Source: an uncultured Saprospirales bacterium (GTDB lineage Bacteria; Bacteroidota; Bacteroidia; Chitinophagales; Saprospiraceae). Taken from it: a DNA stretch of 43,276 nucleotides. The notes under the pieces are model-generated. The model saw only the letters and a program-made list of their open reading frames with translations. It did no database searches and was not told the origin of the DNA. A program made the translations under genes and the position numbers. Below, piece by piece: positions 1-8,380 of the stretch; positions within the stretch are counted from its first letter, which is position 1, and each line of letters starts with the position of its first letter. The stretch lies in the NCBI GenBank assembly GCA_937864265.1, contig CALMIR010000187.1, positions 1 through 43,276 of the forward strand. The letters are read 5' to 3'.

Positions 1-55
1 ACCGTTTAGTCCGCTAGGGTAAGGACAAATCGGAAAGTTTAATTTTTCTGCGTTA
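1..55 (+). repeat. Partial copy of the hairpin repeat (right arm only)
   Basis: These 55 bases are repeated almost letter for letter at 122-176, which is the right half of the full repeat unit at 56-176. The window edge cuts the left side, so this may be the end of another complete copy standing in tandem. It carries the inner-arm sequence (10-26) and the terminal TAATTTTTCTGCGTTA seen at the end of the other copies. Confidence 0.85.
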
Positions 56-176
56 GTAGTGTGCAAAAAATTACTTTCTGATTTATCAAAGTCCTTACTC
101 TAGCGGACACACTTAAAATGAACCGTTTAGTCCGCTAGGGTAAGGACAAATCGGAAAGTTTAATTTTTCTGCGTTA
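56..176 (+). repeat. 121-bp imperfect palindromic repeat, copy 1
   Basis: A full repeat unit whose inverted copy lies at 12215-12335 (about 107 of 121 positions identical by hand alignment). It folds on itself. A 17-bp inner stem (91-107 with 131-147, one mismatch) is followed by an unpaired stretch of about 6 nt on the left side (85-90), then a 10-bp outer stem (75-84 with 148-157). Outermost are A/T-rich ends that also pair (GCAAAAAATTA near 63 with TAATTTTTCTGC near 161). The unit ends 10 bases from the stop codon of the minus-strand gene at 186. A-run, stem and T-run on both strands would suit a bidirectional terminator. A MITE- or REP-like mobile element is the alternative. Confidence 0.85.
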
Positions 177-185
177 CCCAAGCTC

Positions 186-1400
186 TTACTTAAAAGCATT
201 CAATCCAGTGACATCGTGACCAGTGATCAACAAATGAATGTCGTGGGTACCCTCATAGGTCAGTACCGTTTCGAGATTCATCATGTGGCGCATGATGGGG
301 TATTCATTCGTAATGCCCATACCACCGTGGATTTGCCTGGCTTCGCGGGCAATTTCCAGCGCCATAAAAACATTATTGCGCTTGGCCATAGAGATTTGTG
401 CAGGTGTAGCTTTGCCTTTGTTGGCCAAAGTGCCCAAGCGCCAAGCCAATAACTGAGCCTTAGTGATTTCGGTGATCATTTCGGCCAATTTTTTCTGCGT
501 GAGCTGAAACTGACCAATGGGCTTGCCGAATTGTTCGCGCTCCTGCGAGTAGCGCAGGGCAGAGTCATAGCAGTCCATCGCAGCGCCAATGGCACCCCAG
601 GCGATACCATAACGGGCTTTGGACAAGCAGGATAGGGGCCCTTTAAGCCCTGTTACTTCTGGCAATACATTCTGCTTTGGTACCCGCACATCTTCAAACA
701 CCAGCTCGCCGGTTATGGAAGCCCGAAGCGACCATTTGCCGTGTATTTCAGGGGCGGAGAAGCCCTTCATGTCTTTTTCTACGATTAAACCCCGAATGAC
801 ACCCGCTTCATCTTTGGCCCACACCACAGCAATATCCGCAACTGGAGAATTGGTGATCCACATTTTAGCGCCATTGAGGATATAGGCATCGCCGTCGTCT
901 TTGATGTTGGTCACCATACCGCTGGGGTTGGAGCCATGGTCGGGTTCTGTCAGTCCAAAACAACCAATGAATTCGCCTGAGCCTAACTTGGGCAGGTATT
1001 TCATGCGCTGCTCTTCGGAGCCAAATCTATAAATCGGGTACATGACCAATGAGCCTTGAACAGAGGCCATGGAGCGAATACCGGAATCACCGCGCTCCAA
1101 TTCCTGCATGATCACACCGTATGCGATTTCGTCCATGCCGCCGCCGCCATATTGCATGGGAATACTAGGGCCAAAAGCGCCAATATCAGCCAAACCCTTG
1201 AATAAGTGGGTTGGGCATTGGGCTTTATCGGCATAAGCTTCTATGATGGGGCTGACTTCTTGTTTCACCCATGCGCGCACGGCATCACGCGCCAATAAAT
1301 GATCATCGGACAATAACTCGTCAACCAAGTAATAATCGTGTCCCTGAAAACGATCTTCTCGGCTGCTTTTTTCTATGACAGGCATTTCGTTGCTATGCAT
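186..1400 (-). CDS. gcdH: Glutaryl-CoA dehydrogenase (acyl-CoA dehydrogenase family)
   Basis: A cytoplasmic FAD flavoenzyme predicted to oxidise and decarboxylate glutaryl-CoA to crotonyl-CoA in lysine/tryptophan degradation, passing electrons to ETF. The 404-aa length fits the family. Seen in the sequence: the flavin-binding stretch GCFGLTEPDHGSNPSG, KMWITNSPVADIAVVWA, and the C-terminal TYEGTHDIH, in which E383 aligns with the catalytic base of glutaryl-CoA dehydrogenases. The run SVQGSLVMYPI and the ending GHDVTGLNAF resemble glutaryl-CoA dehydrogenases more than short- or medium-chain enzymes. It stands alone, with no ETF or other degradation genes beside it. Substrate assignment rests on family resemblance. 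The first Met is used; M6 is an alternative start. Confidence 0.9.
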   Translation of the reverse strand: MHSNEMPVIEKSSREDRFQGHDYYLVDELLSDDHLLARDAVRAWVKQEVSPIIEAYADKAQCPTHLFKGLADIGAFGPSIPMQYGGGGMDEIAYGVIMQELERGDSGIRSMASVQGSLVMYPIYRFGSEEQRMKYLPKLGSGEFIGCFGLTEPDHGSNPSGMVTNIKDDGDAYILNGAKMWITNSPVADIAVVWAKDEAGVIRGLIVEKDMKGFSAPEIHGKWSLRASITGELVFEDVRVPKQNVLPEVTGLKGPLSCLSKARYGIAWGAIGAAMDCYDSALRYSQEREQFGKPIGQFQLTQKKLAEMITEITKAQLLAWRLGTLANKGKATPAQISMAKRNNVFMALEIAREARQIHGGMGITNEYPIMRHMMNLETVLTYEGTHDIHLLITGHDVTGLNAFK

Positions 1401-1434
1401 CTGTACTGGTTTTATTTATGGTTAAATTGATCGG

Positions 1435-1442
1435 CAAAGGTA
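1435..1442 (-). promoter_or_regulatory. Candidate -7 promoter box for gcdH
   Basis: Read on the minus strand this is TACCTTTG, matching the Bacteroidota -7 consensus TAnnTTTG, 34 bases before the gcdH start. I see no clear TTG -33 element at the usual spacing, so only half of the promoter is supported. Confidence 0.35.
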
Positions 1443-1554
1443 AGCAATAGCGCAAAAATTGTTATCGTTTTTTCTAATTGAGGCACTCTGATTGCTGGTT
1501 TTTTGCGACTTTTGATTGCAACCCTTACGGAACTGCACAAGGAATACCTTCTGA

Positions 1555-2496
1555 ATGATGAACGCAGACTGGACATTGCTGAGAATTCGTTACCATCAAT
1601 TGCGCTGGGAGATACGCCATTTGGGCTTGTTTAGCGTATTGATACTGGGTTTGATCCTGTTGCTGCAATTTTTGTGTTTCGACTATTTTCAAAGACTTCC
1701 CGATGCCTACTTGGTTGTGGGTATCGCATGGGGAGCGCTGCTATCCATCCATTTTTCGCGCCAGGATCTGTCCTTTGTTTACTCCTATTTAGAAAAACCC
1801 GTCCAGGCTTTATGCTGGGAATACGGATGTTACGGGGCTATATTTTGTTGGCCGGCTTTACTGACACCCCATTGGTATGGTTTATTTTTGATCGCTCTAG
1901 GGGGAGTAGCAGTAGCTTGGATTCGGCCATATCAGATGGAAAGGACACCAATGCGTTATCTGGGGCGCGTGCTTAGCTCCCGGCATTTTGAGTGGATCAG
2001 TGGCATCCGGCGCTTTTATCCGTTGGTATTAGGGCTTTATTTATCGGCTTGGATATTTTATTGGGTCAGGGTATTGCCCCTTGTTTTATTGTGGTTGCTT
2101 ACCGTTGTGTTGTGCTCTTTTTTTTCGCACAACGAGCCCTTGAATATTTTAAGAGAAGATGCACAAAGCAGTCGTCATTTGCTGTGGCGAAAGCTAGGGG
2201 CTTATGGCCAAATGCAGGCAGTGCTTTATCTTCCCATTTGTGGGATCCAGTATGTTATTTTTCCCGATTTGTGGCTATTTGCGGGGCTATTTGTACCTGT
2301 ACAATTGAGCCTTTTGGCAGCATCCATATTTTATAAATACGCTACTTACCTGCCCAATCGGGCTTCTAAAAGTGATATTGTCCTGGCACTCGTGGGGTTG
2401 AGTGGCGTATTACCGTTTTTACTGCCGATACCCTTTTGTTTTGCCGTTATCTATTTCTTTCGCGCCCAAAAAAGGCTAAACTACTTTTTTAAATGA
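1555..2496 (+). CDS. Multi-pass membrane protein, probable ABC transporter permease
   Basis: This 313-aa protein consists largely of hydrophobic stretches: residues about 24-42, 52-68, 92-125, 155-192, 225-262 and 275-305, making 8-10 probable transmembrane helices with short charged loops. I do not recognise the family from motifs. The role comes from context: its stop overlaps the start of an ABC ATPase gene as ATGA at 2493-2496, so the two are almost certainly translationally coupled, and no other membrane partner is nearby. It is probably the membrane half of a small exporter. The substrate is unknown, and there is no periplasmic binding protein gene, which argues against an importer. It starts at ATG-ATG, so either methionine could be used. 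Confidence 0.65.
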   Translation: MMNADWTLLRIRYHQLRWEIRHLGLFSVLILGLILLLQFLCFDYFQRLPDAYLVVGIAWGALLSIHFSRQDLSFVYSYLEKPVQALCWEYGCYGAIFCWPALLTPHWYGLFLIALGGVAVAWIRPYQMERTPMRYLGRVLSSRHFEWISGIRRFYPLVLGLYLSAWIFYWVRVLPLVLLWLLTVVLCSFFSHNEPLNILREDAQSSRHLLWRKLGAYGQMQAVLYLPICGIQYVIFPDLWLFAGLFVPVQLSLLAASIFYKYATYLPNRASKSDIVLALVGLSGVLPFLLPIPFCFAVIYFFRAQKRLNYFFK

Positions 2497-3176
2497 TTGA
2501 CATAAGCGACATCAGTTTTAATTACGGAGACAAGCCAGTTTTAAAAGGGGTTTCTATCGCCTTTGAAAGTGGTAAAATACACGGAATTGTCGGATTGAAT
2601 GGTTCTGGAAAGACTACTTTTTTCAAATTGTTGGCTAAGATGTTGCGCCCACAAAGCGGGCAGATTTTATGGAATGCACAACCTATTACCCGGCTGAATA
2701 CCGCCTTTTTAGAAACAGAAAATTATTTCTATCCCAAGTTGACTGGTCGGGAATATCTGGCAATTTTCAAACAAAGTAATCCCAGGTTTCAATTGGATGC
2801 ATTTCAAGCTATTTTTGCGCTTCCTCTGGACAAGCTGATTGAGTATTATTCAGCAGGCATGAAAAAGAAACTAGCGCTGCTGGCCATCTTAAAACAGGAT
2901 AAACCCATTTACATTTTTGACGAGCCTTTTAATGGTTTGGACATGGAATCGGCTAAAATACTGGAACTTACCCTGCGTGCCATGACCAATCCCAATCGGG
3001 TTATTTTGATTGCATCTCATATTTTGGCGCCTTTGCTCCATGTATGCGATGAGATCCATCTTTTGCAAGCCGGGCTTTTTCAAAGAAGCTATGCTGCCGA
3101 AAGTTTTCACCAAATTGAATCGGCTTTGTTCTCCGAATTGGAGGCCAGATGGAAGGACTTGGATCAATTGCTGTAA
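2493..3176 (+). CDS. ABC transporter ATP-binding protein
   Basis: A single nucleotide-binding domain of 227 aa, usual for the family. Seen in order: Walker A GLNGSGKTT (lysine 40), a signature loop written YSAGMKKK in place of LSGGQ (about residues 119-126), Walker B YIFDEPFNGLD (about 140-150), and the switch histidine in IASH. The variant SAGM signature is common in ATPases of the CcmA/NatA-like exporter class. The start codon overlaps the stop of the upstream membrane protein, so the two should form one complex in the inner membrane. The next gene downstream is on the opposite strand, so the operon has two genes. The transported substrate cannot be told. Confidence 0.88.
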   Translation: MIDISDISFNYGDKPVLKGVSIAFESGKIHGIVGLNGSGKTTFFKLLAKMLRPQSGQILWNAQPITRLNTAFLETENYFYPKLTGREYLAIFKQSNPRFQLDAFQAIFALPLDKLIEYYSAGMKKKLALLAILKQDKPIYIFDEPFNGLDMESAKILELTLRAMTNPNRVILIASHILAPLLHVCDEIHLLQAGLFQRSYAAESFHQIESALFSELEARWKDLDQLL

Positions 3177-3218
3177 GCCCGCTTCGTATTTTTCGGGAAA
3201 GAGCTAATAAAGACAGGC

Positions 3219-3902
3219 TTAGCCCCCAGCAACAGGAATAATTTTTCGGATCAAAAACCATCCTGTAATGGCGCCAACACTCAGGCCTGCCAACAGACCT
3301 CCCGCTATGCCTAAACTGATCAGTACGGATAAAGGGCTGCCTTCCTGGGGCAAAGAAGCCACCAGATAAATCCATCCCAAACCAAGACCCCATCCCAGCG
3401 CATTGGCCAGTATCCAATAAGCCGCTTTGGGCGAATATTTCCTCAAGGGTATCCATTGGAATAGCCCAAAAAGTGCCCCCAGCAAGAGGCCGCTACCAAT
3501 ACTTAATACAGCAAATAACACGGGCTGATCCAGCTCAACGCCTGCATTGGCACTAGCTTCCACTTGGGAGGGTATAAAAAAGAGGGAAGGCAGCATGCCT
3601 AAAAACCAACCCAGAACAGCAATGGCGATGGTATAGCCTATCCATGTTCCAGATGGCATAGTCGGCCATATTTTTTTTAGCACCCGCCATTGGAAAAAGC
3701 CCAGCAAACTACCTTCTATTGCCCCGGCCATCATCATGGCAAACAGAACAATTAACTTGGTCATTATATGGACGGGTTCCCCAATAGCTGTATTGATGCC
3801 GTAGGCAATAGCTCCTGCCGTACCTATTCCTAGCAACTCTCCTGTTGCACAGTTGAATGTCCAATTTAACCATAACCTTTTCATACCGCCATTCATTTTC
3901 AA
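3219..3902 (-). CDS. Glycine-rich membrane protein with internal FxQW repeats
   Basis: A 227-aa integral membrane protein with about five to six hydrophobic segments full of GxxxG-type spacing. Two internal repeats are clear: GSLLGFFQWRVLKK (about residues 63-76) and GALFGLFQWIPLRK (about 142-155), each followed by an aromatic-rich segment and a GWxLG or GWGLG helix. A weaker third unit, GLSVGAITGWFLIRK, closes the protein. The FxQWxxLR motif recurs in uncharacterised bacterial membrane proteins; no function is known to me. It stands alone, convergent with the ABC operon. A structural or channel-like role is possible but unproven. Confidence 0.6.
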   Translation of the reverse strand: MKMNGGMKRLWLNWTFNCATGELLGIGTAGAIAYGINTAIGEPVHIMTKLIVLFAMMMAGAIEGSLLGFFQWRVLKKIWPTMPSGTWIGYTIAIAVLGWFLGMLPSLFFIPSQVEASANAGVELDQPVLFAVLSIGSGLLLGALFGLFQWIPLRKYSPKAAYWILANALGWGLGLGWIYLVASLPQEGSPLSVLISLGIAGGLLAGLSVGAITGWFLIRKIIPVAGG

Positions 3903-4009
3903 TTCGAGCTTAAAAATGGCTATTATCGCATCGAATGGGTGTGACAGGAATCAGCGAGGAGGATGATGTTTATCAGGAAAATCGTCTTTTCCACCAGCAT
4001 CGTCAAAGC

Positions 4010-4086
4010 ATGAAAAATACTTGTTGTTTTTGGTAGTAGTTGTTATTTTTTTAGCGTGCAAGCCATACCACTGTCCGGGGGAGTAA
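4010..4086 (+). pseudogene. Relic of a very small lipoprotein gene, frameshifted in an A-run
   Basis: This lies in the 348-base gap before the MACPF gene. Reading from the ATG at 4010 gives only eight codons, but adding one A to the five-A run at 4013-4017 produces MKKYLLFLVVVVIFLAC followed by KPYHCPGE and TAA at 4084. That is a textbook lipoprotein signal: lysines, a hydrophobic core, then a lipobox cysteine. With 25 codons it is a broken fragment, a very small peptide gene, or one damaged by a single-base error in a homopolymer. The rest of 3903-4250 shows no other gene. A CATCTTTG sequence, one base off the -7 consensus, sits about 45 bases before the MACPF start. Confidence 0.4.
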
Positions 4087-4250
4087 TCATTAGCCAAAAG
4101 TTTCGCCCACAGCGCTGCCATTAGTGCTGTTGACAGTTGCTGATGACCCTAAGTAATCGGTCTCCACATCAAAATGTGGTTGAGTAACTGCCCTCGTGAA
4201 GGCCATCTTTGTCCTGTCAATTAAATTTTTATTTTCAAAATTAGGACAAG

Positions 4251-7200
4251 ATGAAACCAAAAAAAATGTTTGAATACGGCTTCTTGTGTTTCCTGGTTGT
4301 ATCCGTTTTTTTTAATACAGCGACCTATGCTCAAGAAATTTACCAACCCGTCAAATTTGATGGTACTTATTCTATGGAGTTTTATCCAAGTAGCACCGAT
4401 GGTTTTGATGATGAAGGAACTATAGAGCTGATTTTCAAAGCTGAACCTATTCCTAAAACACCAAACAAAGGCTTTTTGGGAATAATCGGTACCAATAAAT
4501 CAGAAAGCGATGCAAATACGACAAACAAGGATGAAAGCGATGCAATCGGGACTTATGCCATTCTTTCACAGGCTGATGAATGGGGGACTCGATTTGTTAT
4601 TTACCTGAATCGTTCTTTGAATAGAATAGGGTTGTATGATGGTAAACGCTTTGAATCTGTACCGTTTAATTTTAATGATGGTGCTTTTCATCATGTCGCT
4701 TTTACCACAAAGGATGGAAGTACATCGGTGAAAATTCGGAATAAAAAGACCGATGCTTTTGAAACAATCGGTACCCTGAATATCGGTTATGGCGATCAAG
4801 GCGACTTTCCTTTGAATGTGGGGTCCTTTAAAAGCAAGCTGCATTGGTTTAAAGGAGAAATCTACACCGTTCGGCTTTGGAAAAAAACGCTTGAAGCAGC
4901 CGATTTGAATCGCATGCGATTTTATGGATTAATCCCGGAAACAGACCCGCTTTATCCAGAATTATTGGCTTACTCAAATTTTTCGGAAAGCGAACAGGAG
5001 ATGATGTTGGCGCATGAACCTATTTTCAAGACCAATTTATTGGGGTCGGAAGGTAATCGGGTAGTACAGTATTTATTTTCGGATGATTCTTTATTCGTCG
5101 GGATTAACGTTCAGTTTTTGGGTGAAACTTGTGGTACGGGGCTGCAACTGTTAGTACGGGAAAATAAAAAAGATTCCCAATTTTTAGGCCCAAAAATTCA
5201 ATGGTCAGAGGATGATCCCAATCTTGCTGATTTTCAAAGTATTGTATTTAAGGAAAATGAATACCTGACAGGTATTGGTTTGACCAATAGTGGAGGTTGT
5301 TTGTGGTCATTGCGCTGGATAACCAATAGAGGCTCCAGTCATTTGATGTCGGGAAATGGCCGCCAAGGAGAAGGTGCGGATTTTATTTCCATACCAGAGG
5401 GCACCAAACTGGTAGGATTTGAATTTGAAATTGGGAAGAATCAGGGAGAATTTATTTCTGGAATCCGCATGCTCTATAAACCGATTTTTACACCTGATAG
5501 GATTGATTTTGGGATATGGAAAGCTCAATCACATAACGAACCTGTTCGAGATGATGCCATAGCGAGGATGCACCACCATACGGACACTCGTGATGGAGGT
5601 ATGTATCTGCATGGTAATTACACTTCTTACCCTTTATACCACCTGTATATTGATCTGACTACAGATGAATTGGTTATTTCCGGTGAATTGCCACGCTTTT
5701 TTGCCAGTGGAGAGTCGGATGACGATACCGACTTGGGAAAGACGATTGGGCCTATCCGCTTTAGATCAATAGGAGGGCGAACCTATCGTTTAGATGGATT
5801 TGCGGAGTTAACCTTTATTGAGAGCAATGTTTTTCAAATCGTCGCTTCTCCCACCTTCACAATTCCTCCTGGCATTTATGATTACGTAGAACCCTATGAA
5901 GCAACCGGGCAAGATAAAAATGAATGGGGAGGAACATTTACCCTGGATCAGCGGCCGGTTTTGAGTGAGTTTAATTTCAAGGGTTACAACATTGCTAAAA
6001 TGGATGCTATTAATTACCAATTAACAACCGGAGCATCAAATATGGTGTTTGAGTGGCCGTCCGAGGATAGCTATAATTACTATTATTCTACGGCTGGGAA
6101 AATTATTCCCTACGGTTTGTTTTATAAAAATGACAGGGAGTCAATGACCCGCGCCCGCACTATTGATGTCGCTTCTGAAAGAGAACACCAACAGGCATGG
6201 AGTAAAAACCTGGGCTTTAACGTCGGATTTCAGGGTATGTCATTTGGACTGAATACCAATCACCAGCAAGAGAATAAAACGATGACTTCTAGTAAGCAGA
6301 TGTATTCTTTTGCCCAGGCTCACGAGGTCAAATATGCCTTGATAATGGATAAGTCGAGGATGAAATTGTCGGATGAATTCCGAGAAGCTGTTTACGCCTT
6401 GCGAGATCAATGGATTTGTAGAGGGGTTGCTGCAAAAGGTGATTTTAAGAAAAATGGTATGTTAGAGGGATTACCCTTTGATTCACCTAATTTTCAGCAA
6501 TTCATCGAAGAATTCGGAACGCATTACCCCTACGCGGTGAGTTATGGCGGGTTGGCATATCAAAAAGTCAATTACACGGCTACCGAGCGCTTTAATGAAG
6601 ATGGCAGCAGTAAAGAGGTTTCTGCTAATGCTGGCGCTAACCTAGAAGGAGCTACTGCTGGCTTCAGTATCGGACGCAGTGATAGCGATGCAGAATCTTT
6701 TAAAACTGCTATGTCAAATCAGTACAAAGATGTTTTTACACTTGGCGGCGATGTTTCATTTAGCGGCGACGGAAGCAGTTGGTCATTATCTGATCGCTCT
6801 GAAGTGCCTATTTTCCTCGACCTTCGGCCAATTTCAGAGCTCCTGAGCCCAATTTATTTTGACGACGTAATCATTTGGGATTCCCTGAGAAGCCAACTGG
6901 AAGTAGCATTGCAGAAATACCAGGATTCTGTGCCTTTGCCAGAGCAACTTTTTTGGGACGACATTCCAGATATGGTAACTTATGAAGTTCAGATCATTTC
7001 CGTCGGGAATTTGCAGGCGCCTGATGAATCCGACGACCAAGGAGAATGGTCTGGAACTATTTCTGTAACGCCAGCCAGCGGCTCAGAAATTTTAACCCTG
7101 TATTCAGGAAAGGGTGCGTTAACTTTCAATTACGAAGATTTTCCACCCTACAACACAGCAGATTTCGCCGTTCCACAAGGAGGCTCTATCGCTTTTCCTG

Positions 7201-7475
7201 TGTCAACAATTTCCTATAACGCAATTTCTACTCGGACAATTGGATCAATGGCGATACAACTCAACGCAGATCTAATTGAAGCCGATGACTTTTTACAAGG
7301 TGGCGATGATGAATGTAAAGCTTCTATCAATATTCTTTTACAGAACTTTAACACAGAGTGGCAGACAGGTTCTTTTACGGCAACTGAAGTTACTGATTTC
7401 ACCGATAAAAATTCAGGAACCGTGAATTACCAATTCAGAAAAATTGTGCATCCAGTTGTTGCATCAGATGAATAA
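4251..7475 (+). CDS. Secreted MACPF-domain (perforin-like) protein with lectin-like modules
   Basis: A 1074-aa exported protein. Modules in order: signal peptide (1-28, likely cleaved after TYA); a LamG/pentraxin-like beta-sandwich (about 30-240, with FHHVAFTTKDGSTSV and GEIYTVRLWKKTLEAADL); a jacalin-like lectin fold (about 270-413, with YLTGIGLT and a GFEFEIG turn); a linker domain (about 415-590); a MACPF domain (about 595-893) with the signature EFGTHY at 754-759; and a C-terminal beta-rich domain (about 905-1074). MACPF proteins form membrane pores in immunity, predation and bacterial competition, and Bacteroides use some as antibacterial toxins. The lectin-like modules suggest glycan targeting. 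I find no type IX sorting domain at the C-terminus. A short TNK-x-ESDA duplication lies near residues 82-101. The target is unknown. Confidence 0.85.
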   Translation: MKPKKMFEYGFLCFLVVSVFFNTATYAQEIYQPVKFDGTYSMEFYPSSTDGFDDEGTIELIFKAEPIPKTPNKGFLGIIGTNKSESDANTTNKDESDAIGTYAILSQADEWGTRFVIYLNRSLNRIGLYDGKRFESVPFNFNDGAFHHVAFTTKDGSTSVKIRNKKTDAFETIGTLNIGYGDQGDFPLNVGSFKSKLHWFKGEIYTVRLWKKTLEAADLNRMRFYGLIPETDPLYPELLAYSNFSESEQEMMLAHEPIFKTNLLGSEGNRVVQYLFSDDSLFVGINVQFLGETCGTGLQLLVRENKKDSQFLGPKIQWSEDDPNLADFQSIVFKENEYLTGIGLTNSGGCLWSLRWITNRGSSHLMSGNGRQGEGADFISIPEGTKLVGFEFEIGKNQGEFISGIRMLYKPIFTPDRIDFGIWKAQSHNEPVRDDAIARMHHHTDTRDGGMYLHGNYTSYPLYHLYIDLTTDELVISGELPRFFASGESDDDTDLGKTIGPIRFRSIGGRTYRLDGFAELTFIESNVFQIVASPTFTIPPGIYDYVEPYEATGQDKNEWGGTFTLDQRPVLSEFNFKGYNIAKMDAINYQLTTGASNMVFEWPSEDSYNYYYSTAGKIIPYGLFYKNDRESMTRARTIDVASEREHQQAWSKNLGFNVGFQGMSFGLNTNHQQENKTMTSSKQMYSFAQAHEVKYALIMDKSRMKLSDEFREAVYALRDQWICRGVAAKGDFKKNGMLEGLPFDSPNFQQFIEEFGTHYPYAVSYGGLAYQKVNYTATERFNEDGSSKEVSANAGANLEGATAGFSIGRSDSDAESFKTAMSNQYKDVFTLGGDVSFSGDGSSWSLSDRSEVPIFLDLRPISELLSPIYFDDVIIWDSLRSQLEVALQKYQDSVPLPEQLFWDDIPDMVTYEVQIISVGNLQAPDESDDQGEWSGTISVTPASGSEILTLYSGKGALTFNYEDFPPYNTADFAVPQGGSIAFPVSTISYNAISTRTIGSMAIQLNADLIEADDFLQGGDDECKASINILLQNFNTEWQTGSFTATEVTDFTDKNSGTVNYQFRKIVHPVVASDE

Positions 7476-7580
7476 TAACAACATCATGCTCAGCTATGAC
7501 AAGCTACTCTTGTTAGGTGAAGGGGATTGTCATCAATAGATCTGGCTCCTATTTTTTTCAAATTTCAAAAATCTAACCTT

Positions 7581-8234
7581 ATGAAAAAGCAGCGTATTAT
7601 TTCTAAAAAACTGTTTTGTATCCTTCCAATGTTTTTATTATTGGCTCATATAAACAATGCAATTGGGCAAGACGACGGCTTTGATAAATTAGTAGAGAGC
7701 TTTAGCCTCTTTGGTACAGTTGATAAAAAGGACTATGATGAAGCCCTTAATAAGGCTCAGCGCACGCGGATGTCGAAATGGAAAGTGTTGAAGGATAAAG
7801 CCACAACAAGAAGTGATAATTATCTTAAAGATTACGGCAGATCTTTGAATGATTTTGATCCAAAGTTGTTTCGGATGAATCATGAGCTAATCGGTTTATT
7901 AGCCAAGTACACAAGAAATGTTTTAAGGATAGCTGATCCGGAAGTGGATGAGCCAATCAAGGACGAGCTCAGGTTGGTCAACGATAGAATCAAGGCCGGT
8001 CTTGAAAAAGATTTCTCTTACAGCTTTGAGCGGGCACTTGATCATGAAGAATTGGACATTTTGTTTAAATTGTTTCCCAATCCATATAGCGATAACCGTT
8101 GGAAGCGCTTAAAAACCATAGGTGAATTGACTGATGAGGAAAGAATGGTCTTAAGAGGTGCCTTATCTGGGATGGAAGATTTGAAACGAACTGTGGATAG
8201 AAGAGAAGCACCTCGTGAGGAAGGTAGGAACTGA
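7581..8234 (+). CDS. Exported helical protein of unknown function, next to the MACPF gene
   Basis: I do not recognise the family. The reading frame extends up to a TTG at 7527, but the ATG at 7581 is chosen because it begins a proper signal peptide (MKKQRIISKKLFCILPMFLL, ending near AIGQ), giving 217 aa. The mature part is highly charged and predicted helical, rich in Lys/Arg/Asp/Glu, with no cysteines and no membrane segment. It follows the MACPF gene by 105 bases on the same strand and is its only neighbour in that direction. It could be a periplasmic partner, chaperone or immunity factor for the MACPF protein. That role is inferred from position alone. Confidence 0.65.
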   Translation: MKKQRIISKKLFCILPMFLLLAHINNAIGQDDGFDKLVESFSLFGTVDKKDYDEALNKAQRTRMSKWKVLKDKATTRSDNYLKDYGRSLNDFDPKLFRMNHELIGLLAKYTRNVLRIADPEVDEPIKDELRLVNDRIKAGLEKDFSYSFERALDHEELDILFKLFPNPYSDNRWKRLKTIGELTDEERMVLRGALSGMEDLKRTVDRREAPREEGRN

Positions 8235-8272
8235 GCATGTTCCTCATTTACCTTAGCTTCCTGGTTATCTGA

Positions 8273-8325
8273 CTCCCGTACTTAAAGTAGGTTTAGGATA
8301 ATCATACTTACTTTAATTACGGGAG
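8273..8325. repeat. 19-bp inverted repeat after the MACPF operon
   Basis: The arms at 8273-8291 and 8307-8325 match at 17 of 19 positions around a 15-base loop. It lies 38 bases after the stop of the small exported protein, between convergent genes. No T-run follows on either strand, so a classic intrinsic terminator is not supported. A transcript-end stabiliser, protein-binding site or element end are other options. Confidence 0.6.
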
Positions 8326-8380
8326 GCATATTTCTTGCCGACCAAATCCGTTCCCTCAAAAACTGTCAAAGCACAGGCTT

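Noticed and set aside
56-176. An integron attC site
   Set aside because: The conserved core triplets (GTTRRRY and RYYYAAC) are not present at the ends, there is no integrase, and the enclosed genes are not cassette-like.
3001-3456. A 151-codon minus-strand open frame
   Set aside because: It spans the ends of two convergent real genes and shows no recognisable protein features.
4251-7475. Type IX secretion sorting domain at the end of the MACPF protein
   Set aside because: The last 80 residues lack the Gly/Lys pattern and length of the known C-terminal domains, so T9SS export is not claimed.
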